A DNA stretch of 43,787 nucleotides, from NCBI GenBank assembly GCA_034409565.1, contig DAOUMS010000004.1, positions 1-43,787 on the forward strand, in the 5' to 3' direction. Shown one piece after another: positions 23,809-31,326 of the stretch. The position numbers and the translations under genes are program-made. This DNA is from E44-bin89 sp034409565 (GTDB lineage Bacteria; Chloroflexota; Dehalococcoidia; Dehalococcoidales; RBG-16-60-22). The notes under the pieces are model-generated. The model had not been told where the DNA came from, did no database searches, and was given only the letters and a program-made list of their open reading frames with translations. Each line of letters starts with the position of its first letter. Position 1 is the stretch's first letter.

Positions 23809-24123
23809 CTACTGCACGACCACGCCGGTGCCGTAGGCCAGAATCTCGGCGGCGTTCTGCATCACCATGGAGGTGGTGAACCTCATGCTCACGATGGCGT
23901 TGGCACCCTGCTTCTCGGCGTCCTCAACCAGCCTTTTGATAGCTTCCTCTCTGGCCTCGGCCATCATCTTGGTGTATTCGGTTATCTCGCCGCCGGCCAG
24001 GCCGCGTAAAGAGGCCATAATATCTCTGCCCAGGTGCCGCGCCCGGATGGTACTGCCTTTAACTAGGCCGATGGTCTTGGTTATCTTTTTGCCTTCAATT
24101 TCTGCTGAGGTGGTGATTATCAT
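23809..24123 (-). CDS. YbjQ/UPF0145 family protein
   Basis: This 104-residue protein matches the YbjQ family (heavy-metal-binding domain). It opens MIITTSAEIEGKKI, then GLVKGSTIRARHLGRDI, a middle helix with EAREEAIKRLVEDAE, and GANAIVSMRF followed by EILAYGTGVVV. The family forms pentameric beta-barrels; its biological role is unclear. Its start overlaps the end of the upstream small membrane protein gene by 4 bases, so the two are coupled. Confidence 0.92.
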   Translation of the reverse strand: MIITTSAEIEGKKITKTIGLVKGSTIRARHLGRDIMASLRGLAGGEITEYTKMMAEAREEAIKRLVEDAEKQGANAIVSMRFTTSMVMQNAAEILAYGTGVVVQ

Positions 24124-24335
24124 CGCTCAACCTCCTTAAAATCCTCGGTTTTCGCTTTTTTGATTCGGTCCTTAATCGCTATGCCAAGCAAAATCAGTAT
24201 GCCGCCGCCAATCGCCCCGACGGCTATCCTGACAACGAGCGGAATCTCGCTGTTGGCGAAAAAGGCACCGGCGGCCCAGCCAATCAGGGCCAGCATTCCC
24301 AGCGCCATGAGAACAAGGGCTATATTCTGCCACAT
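24120..24335 (-). CDS. Small two-helix membrane protein
   Basis: This 71-residue protein has two hydrophobic segments (about 5-26 and 35-54) and a charged cytoplasmic tail KDRIKKAKTEDFKEVER. The family is not recognised. A GGAGGT ribosome site precedes the ATG. The 4-base overlap with the YbjQ-family gene suggests it is a membrane partner for that protein. Confidence 0.8.
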   Translation of the reverse strand: MWQNIALVLMALGMLALIGWAAGAFFANSEIPLVVRIAVGAIGGGILILLGIAIKDRIKKAKTEDFKEVER

Positions 24336-24363
24336 AATTTACCTCCAGATAAGTGTGATTTTT

Positions 24364-24924
24364 TTATTTTGCCGAACTGCGGCGCGCCAGTCGTATGACC
24401 CCGCCCAGGATATCCATCCCCGGCACCTTCTGCATATAGTCTTTATAATCATCCCCGAACTTTGCCACGAGACGCCTGTCCTCCTGTCTGGCACCCAGAT
24501 AGACCAGGATTATTCCCGGAATGCCGAGAAACACAAACAACCAGTGCTGGTACAGGAGAGGGGTGGCCAGAAATATCGCGAAAATGCCGCCGAGGTATTG
24601 GGGGTGCCTGACCACGGCGTAAATGCCGGTATCAACCAGGCGGGTGGTATGGACAAATGCTTTTCCTCTGGCAACGCCGCCACGGCGCGGGAAAATGATT
24701 ATTGGCGCCAGCACCAGCACCATGCCCAGCGCCCAGATTACCCACCCGAGGTAGAACAGTGGTTTAATGAGGCCTGGATTGGGTTCTATAACATTTAGCA
24801 GAACAAGCGGGTTAAGCGGAAAGCAGAGGACCATCAAGATGTAGGCAATCCAGTCGAAAAAGCCGTGTTTACTTATCTTTCCCATTTCAGTAATAAGGCT
24901 GCCGGTTACCGTTTCCGCCGCCAC
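24364..24924 (-). CDS. Isoprenylcysteine-methyltransferase-like membrane protein
   Basis: This protein of up to 186 residues has about four membrane segments and the C-terminal signature GIYAVVRHPQYLGGI, then DYKDYMQKVPG, typical of the ICMT/PEMT/NnrU-like membrane methyltransferase family, where the RHP motif contacts SAM. Its substrate is unknown. The GTG start at 24924 overlaps cysS by 19 bases; an in-frame ATG at 24885 would remove the overlap and is equally possible, as neither has a strong ribosome site. It is transcribed after cysS. Confidence 0.82.
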   Translation of the reverse strand: MAAETVTGSLITEMGKISKHGFFDWIAYILMVLCFPLNPLVLLNVIEPNPGLIKPLFYLGWVIWALGMVLVLAPIIIFPRRGGVARGKAFVHTTRLVDTGIYAVVRHPQYLGGIFAIFLATPLLYQHWLFVFLGIPGIILVYLGARQEDRRLVAKFGDDYKDYMQKVPGMDILGGVIRLARRSSAK

Positions 24925-26459
24925 ACTGTGCCCTGAGGAGTATCTTCAAGAGATATGCCCAATGAATCCAGCTTATCACGTATTTCATCAGCAAGCTTGA
25001 AATGTCTGTCTTTGCGTAGGGCATCACGAACACCGCGAAGTAAATTGATGTAAGATGCGACATCTTCAGGTTCTAAGCCTTGTTCGTTTATCATCTTTTC
25101 TACTCGTTCAATGACTTTATCAAGTTTTGCCTTGCGGATTTTGGCTATCGTTGTTTCCTGCAGTTTTATAAAAGGTTTGGCATCTAGAGGTTCACTCGGT
25201 TCAACCCCCTCCCAACTTTCTTTTGGCAAGCTCAGACCAAGCACTTCCGTCAGTCTATTGAAAACTGTTCGGTGCTCAATAATTTTATCCCCATTTCCAA
25301 GATTTACCGCACGATTAATCTCACTGGCTAGATCGAATACGGTAGCCAATGCTTGAGGCGTATTGAAATCGTCATCCATAGCCGAAGTAAATCGTTTATA
25401 GTATTTATCAGCAGGCTCTATATTATCCGTTTTAACTCCTTGCGCTTCTAGCATAGAGCGATTCATCTCAGCATAAGGCTCTTCGTCCTTCCATTTAGCC
25501 TGTAGCAACCGCTTAAGTCCTACTGCAGCCACTGCCTCTATCGCATCTTCAGAGTACGTGAGAGGACTCCTGTAGTGCGACATGAGCACGAAGACGCGGA
25601 TGGCATCGGGACTGTACTTTTCCAGCGCCTGCTTGATGGTGATTAAGTTGCCCAGCGACTTGCTCATCTTTTCCTCGCCCAGCTGCACCATGCCGTTGTG
25701 CAGCCAGTGCCTGACGAAGGGCTTGACGCCGGTGAAGCTCTCCGACTGGGCGATTTCGTTTTCGTGGTGGGGGAAAATAAGGTCCTGCCCTCCGCCGTGG
25801 ATGTCCAGGGTATTCCCCAGGTATTTTAAAGACATGGCGCTGCACTCGATATGCCACCCCGGCCGCCCCTTGCCCCACGGGCTGTCCCAGGCTGGCTCGC
25901 CGGGCTTGGAGGCTTTCCAGAGGACAAAGTCCATGGGGCTTTCTTTCTCCTCGCTGCCCAAGGCTCCTTCCGCCGACATCATGGACTCAAGACTGCGGTG
26001 GGACAGTTTCCCGTAATCAGGGACCTTGCTCACCCGGAAATAGACGCTGCCCTGTGCTTCGTACCCGTATCCCCTGTCAATCAGTCCCTGCACGATTTCA
26101 ATGATTTTCGGTATCTCATCGGTGGCGTAGGGAGTGACATCCGGTTCATCTATGTTGAGCGCCTTCATATCCTCGAGGTAGCTCTGCGTGAATTTCTCGG
26201 CCAGCTCCCTTTGCGGAATGCCGAGCTTGTTCGCCCGGTCGATAATCTTATCGTCGATGTCAGTCACGTTCTGCACGTACTTCACCCGGTAGCCCCGATA
26301 TTTCAGGTAGCGCCGGATAACGTCGAAAATTATATAGCTCATGGCGTGCCCCAGGTGGGCGTCAGCGTAGGGAGTAACGCCGCAGACGTACATCTTGACC
26401 TCGTCACCCTGCGGCTTGAACTCCTCTTTCTTACCGGACAGTGTATTGAAAACCTTCAT
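24906..26459 (-). CDS. cysS: Cysteinyl-tRNA synthetase
   Basis: This 517-residue class I synthetase has the HIGH-type motif DAHLGHAMSY, the zinc cysteine in MYVCGVTPY, HIECSAMSLKYLG, HGGGQDLIFPHHENEIAQSE and the KMSKS loop EEKMSKSLGN. It is slightly longer than typical. It overlaps ispF by 4 bases. The 3' part of the gene (about 24960-25560, residues 300-500) is only about 35-45 percent GC, whereas the 5' part is 55-75 percent; the change is sharp at about 25560. The reading frame is intact across it. Confidence 0.97.
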   Translation of the reverse strand: MKVFNTLSGKKEEFKPQGDEVKMYVCGVTPYADAHLGHAMSYIIFDVIRRYLKYRGYRVKYVQNVTDIDDKIIDRANKLGIPQRELAEKFTQSYLEDMKALNIDEPDVTPYATDEIPKIIEIVQGLIDRGYGYEAQGSVYFRVSKVPDYGKLSHRSLESMMSAEGALGSEEKESPMDFVLWKASKPGEPAWDSPWGKGRPGWHIECSAMSLKYLGNTLDIHGGGQDLIFPHHENEIAQSESFTGVKPFVRHWLHNGMVQLGEEKMSKSLGNLITIKQALEKYSPDAIRVFVLMSHYRSPLTYSEDAIEAVAAVGLKRLLQAKWKDEEPYAEMNRSMLEAQGVKTDNIEPADKYYKRFTSAMDDDFNTPQALATVFDLASEINRAVNLGNGDKIIEHRTVFNRLTEVLGLSLPKESWEGVEPSEPLDAKPFIKLQETTIAKIRKAKLDKVIERVEKMINEQGLEPEDVASYINLLRGVRDALRKDRHFKLADEIRDKLDSLGISLEDTPQGTVWRRKR

Positions 26460-26944
26460 TCCTTCTCCTTAATCACTGCTACTGCCAGCGCCGCTATGCC
26501 CTCCCCCCGCCCCGTGAAGCCCAGCCCGTCCGAAGTCGAAGCTTTGATGCTGACCTGTGTCATCTCAATATCGAGCGTCCGGCACAGCTTTTCCCGCATC
26601 TGGTCGATGTGCTCGCTGAGTTTTGGTTTCTCGGCAATGATAGTGGCATCAACGTTGTTCACCTGCCAGCCATTTGCCGTGAGTAAATCCTTTACTTTAG
26701 ACAGCAGCCTCAGGCTGGAGACATCTTTGTATTGGGGGTCGCCGGGCGGAAAGTGACGGCCAATATCCCCCAGCGCCGCCGCCCCGAGCATCGCGTCCAT
26801 GATGGCGTGCGTCAGGACATCGGCATCGCTCCAGCCGCTGAGTCCCCGTTCGAAAGGCACCTCAACACCACCGAGCACCAGCTGGCGCCCGGAAACAAGC
26901 GCGTGCACGTCATAGCCAATGCCAGCTCGCAGGTTATTTTTCAT
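26456..26944 (-). CDS. ispF: 2-C-methyl-D-erythritol 2,4-cyclodiphosphate synthase
   Basis: This 162-residue IspF of normal length has the metal ligands in GIGYDVHAL (Asp and His) and the later His in DVLTHAIMDAMLGAA, plus GDIGRHFPPGDPQYK. The C-terminal KASTSDGLGFTGRGEGIAA is the conserved trimer/CDP-binding region. It catalyses the fifth step of the MEP isoprenoid pathway. It overlaps ispD by 11 bases and cysS by 4 bases, an ispD-ispF-cysS cluster common in bacteria. Confidence 0.97.
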   Translation of the reverse strand: MKNNLRAGIGYDVHALVSGRQLVLGGVEVPFERGLSGWSDADVLTHAIMDAMLGAAALGDIGRHFPPGDPQYKDVSSLRLLSKVKDLLTANGWQVNNVDATIIAEKPKLSEHIDQMREKLCRTLDIEMTQVSIKASTSDGLGFTGRGEGIAALAVAVIKEKE

Positions 26945-27623
26945 ATTTTTGCCAGAGTATTTCTGCCAGCGCCAGGTCAGCGGGCGTGGTTACCTTGATA
27001 TTGTCATGGGCGCCCATATAGAGCTTCACCTTATATCCCAGCCGCTCCACCAGCGACGAGCTATCGGTAACGTCTTCATCTGCTTTTTGATAGGCCTCGC
27101 GGATTATATTGATGGCGAATACTTGCGGGGTCTGTACGACCCATAGATTTTGACGTGGTGGCGTCTCGCGCACGGCTCCGTCTTCATCTGCGACCTTAAT
27201 CGTGTCCGTTACCGGCACGGCGGCTATGGCGGCCCCGGTCTCCCTGGCTGCTTCCAACCCACGTTTGATAAGTTCCACCGTCACCAGCGGGCGTGCCCCG
27301 TCGTGGATGACCGTCCAGTCACAGCCAACAAGGCGTTGCAGTCCCTCGGCCACCGAGTCCTGACGTCGCTTGCCCCCCAGGCAGACATCGCTGACCTTGG
27401 ACCACTCCGGGCCGCTGACCAGATGCCGGCACTGCATCTCCCTCTCCCCGCTCACCACCACCACAATCTGGTCAATTTTAGCGCTCTGCTGAAAGGGGCG
27501 GGTGGTGCGGAGCAATAGCGGCTGCCCGCCGAGCGAGGCAAACATCTTGTCTACATCGCCCATTCTCTCGCTTTTCCCGGCGGCCACGATAACGGCGCCG
27601 ACCCTCTCCTTTTTCCCTGACAT
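26934..27623 (-). CDS. ispD: 2-C-methyl-D-erythritol 4-phosphate cytidylyltransferase
   Basis: This 229-residue IspD has the nucleotide-binding opening VGAVIVAAGKSERMG, then DKMFASLGGQPLLLRT. It also has WTVIHDGARPLVT, VTDTIKVADEDG, the RQNLWVVQTPQVF segment and EDVTDSSSLVERLG. It couples MEP to CMP. The ATG at 27623 is chosen because the conserved fold begins there; the frame continues 51 codons upstream but that part lacks any family match and enters the divergent queF promoter region. It is the first gene of the ispD-ispF-cysS operon. Confidence 0.96.
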   Translation of the reverse strand: MSGKKERVGAVIVAAGKSERMGDVDKMFASLGGQPLLLRTTRPFQQSAKIDQIVVVVSGEREMQCRHLVSGPEWSKVSDVCLGGKRRQDSVAEGLQRLVGCDWTVIHDGARPLVTVELIKRGLEAARETGAAIAAVPVTDTIKVADEDGAVRETPPRQNLWVVQTPQVFAINIIREAYQKADEDVTDSSSLVERLGYKVKLYMGAHDNIKVTTPADLALAEILWQKYEK

Positions 27624-27697
27624 AATAGTTAATTTGAGTTTAGCATATTGTCGCTTGATTTTGAATAATGCTAAAATGTCCTTATCGGAGCATAGAA

Positions 27698-28135
27698 ATG
27701 GCACTTGATAAGTACGCCACCAGAAGGTATGACATAGAGGGTGAGGAAGCCATTGACGTGGCGGTGCTGGAGGCAATGCCTTTCCAGTACCCGGAGTCGG
27801 CCACGGAAATCGTTTACGAGACCGATGAGTTCACCTTTGTCTGTCCCTGGACCGGGCTGCCGGACTTTGCCCGTCTGGTAATCAGGTATGTGCCGGACAG
27901 CCGGCTCGTGGAGCTGAAATCATTGAAATACTATCTTACCTCATATCGCAACGTGGGCATACTGCAGGAACACGCTATAAACCGTGTGCTGCAGGACCTG
28001 GTACCGCTTTTAAAACCCGTCTCCATGGTGGTGGAGGCGGAATACCGGGAGCGGGGTGGTATAAAGACAAGGGCAACCGCCCGTTATCATAGAGATACCG
28101 GCAAGGAGGTCAGCGGTGAAAGTCAGCAAGCTTGA
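27698..28135 (+). CDS. queF: NADPH-dependent preQ0 reductase (QueF)
   Basis: This 145-residue protein is the short (YkvM-type) QueF that reduces 7-cyano-7-deazaguanine to preQ1 for queuosine. It has the catalytic Cys in FTFVCPWTGLPDFA, followed by VIRYVPDSRLVELKSLKYYL, in which the Glu of VELKS binds substrate, and SYRNVG. The ATG at 27698 has a GGAG ribosome site and fits the family start; ten upstream codons are unlikely to be used. The end overlaps the cupin gene by 20 bases. No other queuosine gene is nearby. Confidence 0.94.
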   Translation: MALDKYATRRYDIEGEEAIDVAVLEAMPFQYPESATEIVYETDEFTFVCPWTGLPDFARLVIRYVPDSRLVELKSLKYYLTSYRNVGILQEHAINRVLQDLVPLLKPVSMVVEAEYRERGGIKTRATARYHRDTGKEVSGESQQA

Positions 28136-28424
28136 GGAAACACCGACCACAGAGGGACACGGCGGCGCGGTAATGCGCGAGGTTATCACGGCCAGGGATG
28201 GTGCGCCCAATTTCGCCATGCGTATCATCGAGGTCAAGCCGGGGAGCAGCACGCCGTCTCACGCGCACGACTGGGAGCACGAGGTATTTATTCTATCCGG
28301 CCGTGGCATCGTCAAGGGGGAGAAGGGGGATAAGGAGATAGCCAAGGACAGCGTGGTCTTTATCCCTCCCAACGAGCACCACTGCCTTGTGAGCACTGGC
28401 GATGAGCCGCTCCGCTTTGTCTGA
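28116..28424 (+). CDS. Small single-domain cupin
   Basis: This 102-residue cupin has motif 1 with the metal-binding histidines and glutamate in SHAHDWEHEVFILSGRG and motif 2 ending with the histidine in PPNEHHCLVS. The GTG start follows AAGGAGGT and lies inside the end of queF, so expression is coupled. Small cupins of this kind may bind metal or sense a ligand; the substrate is unknown. It could have a role with queF, but no such link is established. Confidence 0.88.
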   Translation: MKVSKLEETPTTEGHGGAVMREVITARDGAPNFAMRIIEVKPGSSTPSHAHDWEHEVFILSGRGIVKGEKGDKEIAKDSVVFIPPNEHHCLVSTGDEPLRFV

Positions 28425-28438
28425 GTCATCCCCAACCC

Positions 28439-28480
28439 CCGCTAAGTTTTAGCGGCTCGGTTCAGGCCCCCGGTGGGGGC
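28439..28480 (+). terminator. Two tandem hairpins downstream of the cupin gene
   Basis: CCGCTAA/TTAGCGG (28439-28445 and 28449-28455, loop 3) and GCCCCC/GGGGGC (28466-28471 and 28475-28480, loop 3) follow the stop codon closely. Neither has a T-run immediately behind it; a T-rich stretch comes at about 28521-28536. They may mark the end of the queF transcript. Confidence 0.4.
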
Positions 28481-28533
28481 ATCTTCAGGCGGTGGGCGTT
28501 CCCAAGAGCGCTTGCCGGCCTTTTGTTTGTTTT

Positions 28534-28574
28534 TTTACGTAAATGCGTAACTGCGTTTTTCCTCAATTACGTAA
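28534..28574 (+). repeat. TTACGTAA-type palindromes upstream of the ParA-like gene
   Basis: TTTACGTAAA (28534-28543) and TTACGTAA (28567-28574) are short perfect palindromes; between them lies TGCGTAACTGCG. They resemble half-sites of the larger promoter palindrome, and together look like an array of operator or partition-site elements. Confidence 0.5.
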
Positions 28575-28581
28575 AAGAGTA

Positions 28582-28610
28582 TTGACGCAATTGCGCAATT
28601 GCGTTATAGT
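28582..28610 (+). promoter_or_regulatory. Promoter of the ParA-like cassette, with a 20-base palindrome between its elements
   Basis: TTGACG (28582-28587) and TATAGT (28605-28610) are 17 bases apart. A perfect 20-base palindrome, ACGCAATTGCGCAATTGCGT (28585-28604), fills the spacer and edges into the -35 element, so a bound dimer or tetramer would directly block polymerase. The start would lie a few bases before the ATG at 28621, so the message is nearly leaderless. Confidence 0.75.
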
Positions 28611-28620
28611 AATATAGACT

Positions 28621-29409
28621 ATGCCGGTTATCTGTATTGCCAACCAGAAAGGCGGCGTGGGCAAGACGACCACGGTGGCCGCGCTCGCGGAAGGCCTGAG
28701 CGGACACGGCAAGCGCGTACTGCTCGTTGACTGGGACCCGCAGGCATGTCTGACCATCAGCCTGGGACTCAATCCGGATGACGTAAAGCGTACCGGCTAT
28801 AATGTTGTGGCCGCCGTCATCGGTGGTAAAAAGGGCCTGTCAATTAAAGATGTGGTCTCCCCGACCGGCGACCCCAATATAGACCTTGTCCCCTCCAATA
28901 TCGAGCTGGCGCAGGCGCAGCTTGACCTGGTGAATGCCGATAACCGTGAGTCCTTATTAAAGGGGATGCTCCGGCCGGTACGTCAGTCATACGACTTCAT
29001 CCTGGTCGATTGCCTGCCCAGCCTGGGCCTGCTGACCATCAACGCCCTGACCGCCGCCGACGAGGTCATCATACCGCTGCAGGCCGACTTCCTGGCCATG
29101 AAGGGGCTGGTACGCCTGCTAACGACGATTATCCGGGTCAAGGAAAAACTGAACCCGTCGCTGGACATAGCCGGCATACTGTTTACCATGACCAGTTCCC
29201 GCACCCTGCACAGCCGAGAGGTAATCGAGGTTACCCGCCGGGCGTTTGGCGACCGGATAAGAATCTTCAAGGCCATGGTCCCGACCAGTGTCCGCTTTAA
29301 GGAAGCGCCGGCGGCGGGAAAATCAATACTGACCTACGCGCCAAAATCTGAGGGGGCCAGTGCTTATCGTTTACTGACAGAAGAGGTGATAAGAAATGAA
29401 ACGGGCTAG
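28621..29409 (+). CDS. ParA/Soj-like P-loop ATPase
   Basis: This 262-residue ATPase has the deviant Walker A motif KGGVGKTTTVAALAEGL, the Walker A' region VLLVDWDPQAC, and the Walker B-type ILVDCLPSLGLLTINAL. These are ParA/MinD-family features of proteins that segregate DNA or position cargo by dynamic ATPase cycles. There is no N-terminal DNA-binding helix-turn-helix, so it is a short, Soj-type ParA. The second gene overlaps by 14 bases and encodes a small basic protein, the usual ParB-like partner. No canonical ParB or parS site was seen. The leaderless promoter with a 20-base palindrome is unusual. Confidence 0.92.
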   Translation: MPVICIANQKGGVGKTTTVAALAEGLSGHGKRVLLVDWDPQACLTISLGLNPDDVKRTGYNVVAAVIGGKKGLSIKDVVSPTGDPNIDLVPSNIELAQAQLDLVNADNRESLLKGMLRPVRQSYDFILVDCLPSLGLLTINALTAADEVIIPLQADFLAMKGLVRLLTTIIRVKEKLNPSLDIAGILFTMTSSRTLHSREVIEVTRRAFGDRIRIFKAMVPTSVRFKEAPAAGKSILTYAPKSEGASAYRLLTEEVIRNETG

Positions 29410-29758
29410 TATAACCGAAGAGCTTGCCTACGGAAACGCCCTCGACCGCCTTACCGGTGGAAATAGCAAGACAGTGGCACCGAAAAGACGGCAACCCGCT
29501 GCGCGGCCAAGGTCGCAGCCGCCCGTGGCGCCGGCCAGCACCACCATGCTCAAGTTATCCGTATTTCTCCACCGGGAGGAGGACAGCTATCTGGAAAACC
29601 TGTCCTCAACCGCCAAGTTCAGCGGCGGCAAGAAAATAAGCAAGACTAGGTTGATTGAGGCCATGGTGCGGGCTTTCCGCCAGAGCCGGCTGGACGTCCG
29701 CGGCGTCCGGACTGACGAAGAACTGCAGGCAAGAGTGATTGCGCAATTGCGCAAATGA
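29396..29758 (+). CDS. Small basic protein, possible ribbon-helix-helix partner of the ParA-like protein
   Basis: This 120-residue protein has a Pro/Ala/Arg-rich N-terminus (about 1-50) and a C-terminal domain with LKLSVFLHREEDSYLENL, then KKISKTRLIEAMVRAFRQ. A strand followed by two helices fits a ribbon-helix-helix DNA-binding fold, and SKTRLIEAMVRAF resembles helix 2. It overlaps the ParA-like gene by 14 bases, so it is probably its partner and autoregulator. Its last codons lie inside a second perfect palindrome. The fold assignment is from pattern only. Confidence 0.75.
   Translation: MKRASITEELAYGNALDRLTGGNSKTVAPKRRQPAARPRSQPPVAPASTTMLKLSVFLHREEDSYLENLSSTAKFSGGKKISKTRLIEAMVRAFRQSRLDVRGVRTDEELQARVIAQLRK
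29739..29754. promoter_or_regulatory. Second palindrome at the end of the ParA cassette
   Basis: TTGCGCAATTGCGCAA is a perfect 16-base palindrome lying within the final codons of the small partner gene. It shares the core GCGCAATTGCG with the palindrome in the promoter 1.1 kb upstream, so both ends of the cassette carry the same kind of site. Confidence 0.65.
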
Positions 29759-29896
29759 GCAATGGTGGAAATATATTTTGGAATTAGCAAGCAGGCGTCT
29801 TTGAACGCCAGACCTGCCGTGGCACTACCCCTCAGAGCGCACCAAATCGAAAACAGGGCTTTTCAACTGATATATCTATAGAAAACCATGCAGAGC

Positions 29897-31276
29897 TTAT
29901 TTCTTCTTTGCTTTCACCAGCCCCAGGCTTATCGCTTCCCGTACCGTGCTGACCGGAATAAGCTCAATGCCTTTCGGCGGGGGGCTGATAGCTGAGCCGA
30001 CTTTCGGCACCAGGCAGCGCGGAAAGCCCAGTCTGGCGGCCTCGGCGACGCGGCGCTCAAGCTGGGAGGCAGAACGCAGTTCCCCGCTCAGACCGACCTC
30101 ACCAATGGCCACCATACCGGAGTCGACAATGCTATCGCGGAAGCTGGAGGCAATGGCCAGAGCAATGCCCAGGTCGGCCGCCGGCTCATTGATTTTAAGG
30201 CCGCCGGTCACGTTCACCATGATGTCCTGGTTGCCCAGGCGCAGGCCAAGGCGCTGGGTCAGCACCGCCGTAACCAGCAGCAAACGATTGAAATCAACGC
30301 CGTTGGCGGTGCGGCGGGGATAGCCAAAGCTGGTATAGGTGGTCAGCGCCTGAATCTCCACCAGCAGCGGCCGGCTGCCCTCGAGGGTGGAGACGACGAC
30401 CGAGCCGATGGCTTCGGCGGGGCGCTGAGAGATAAAGGCTTTGGAGGGATTTTCCACCTCAACCAGTCCCTGCTCTTTCATTTCAAAGACGCCGACCTCA
30501 TTGGTGGAGCCAAAACGGTTTTTTACCCCGCGCAGCAGGCGGTAAGCGCTGAAAGGGTCGCCTTCAAAGTAGAGCACCACGTCCACGATATGCTCCAGAA
30601 TGCGCGGCCCGGCGATGGTGCCGTCTTTGGTGACATGCCCGGCAATGAATACCGGCACTGAGTTGAGCTTGGCCCAGTGCATGAGACGCAGGGTGCACTC
30701 CCGGACCTGGGCCACGCTGCCCGGGGTGGTTGCCATTTCCGGCAGGTAGACGGTCTGTATGGAATCGATGACCACCAGCCCCGGTGAGAGCTGGTCAAGC
30801 TGGTCAATGATTATCCCGAGGTCGGTCTCGGCCAGGAGGAAAAGCCCGTCTCCCGTGATGCCCAGCCTCTCCGCTCTCAGCTTTATCTGGTGCTGCGTCT
30901 CCTCGCCGGAGACATAGACCACGGTTCCCCTGTCCCCGGCCATGGCCGCCGATGCCTGCAAAAGGAGCGTAGATTTGCCGATGCCGGGGTCGCCGCTGAT
31001 GAGTACCAGCGAGCCGGGCACCAGCCCGCCGCCGAGCACCCGGCTGAACTCCGAGATGGGCAGGGGGATACGATGGGCCGACTCAACAGCGACCTGGGAC
31101 AGCAGCTGCGGAGGGCTTGTTGGTGAGGCAGGACGTGACGCACCTGAGGTGACGGCGGCGGTCACCTCAACGAAACTGTTCCATGCCTGGCAATCAGGGC
31201 AGCGCCCCAGCCACTTCAGGCTTTCTCGGCCGCACTGCTGGCAGACAAAAACAGTGCGCCTGTCTGACTTGCTCAC
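29897..31276 (-). CDS. radA: DNA repair protein RadA
   Basis: This 459-residue RadA/Sms has the N-terminal zinc finger CQQCGRESLKWLGRCPDC, the Walker A motif GDPGIGKSTLLLQ, the Walker B region LVVIDSIQTVY, the RadA-specific KNRFGSTNEVGVFEM and a C-terminal Lon-type domain with LAIASSFRDS. It drives branch migration in recombination. The GTG start at 31276 places the zinc finger about 12 residues in, as in homologues. It converges with the ParA cassette; the 138-base gap holds an imperfect hairpin but no gene. Confidence 0.97.
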   Translation of the reverse strand: MSKSDRRTVFVCQQCGRESLKWLGRCPDCQAWNSFVEVTAAVTSGASRPASPTSPPQLLSQVAVESAHRIPLPISEFSRVLGGGLVPGSLVLISGDPGIGKSTLLLQASAAMAGDRGTVVYVSGEETQHQIKLRAERLGITGDGLFLLAETDLGIIIDQLDQLSPGLVVIDSIQTVYLPEMATTPGSVAQVRECTLRLMHWAKLNSVPVFIAGHVTKDGTIAGPRILEHIVDVVLYFEGDPFSAYRLLRGVKNRFGSTNEVGVFEMKEQGLVEVENPSKAFISQRPAEAIGSVVVSTLEGSRPLLVEIQALTTYTSFGYPRRTANGVDFNRLLLVTAVLTQRLGLRLGNQDIMVNVTGGLKINEPAADLGIALAIASSFRDSIVDSGMVAIGEVGLSGELRSASQLERRVAEAARLGFPRCLVPKVGSAISPPPKGIELIPVSTVREAISLGLVKAKKK

Positions 31277-31326
31277 AGAATGAATTTACTTGATTTTGGA
31301 CAATTAAGCAAGGGGTGAGAGGCTGA

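Noticed and set aside
25851..26756. A 301-residue plus-strand frame over cysS and ispF
   Set aside because: It is antisense to two confident genes, with high-GC frame bias the likely cause.
27624..27776. N-terminal extension of ispD
   Set aside because: No similarity to IspD and it runs into the divergent queF gene.
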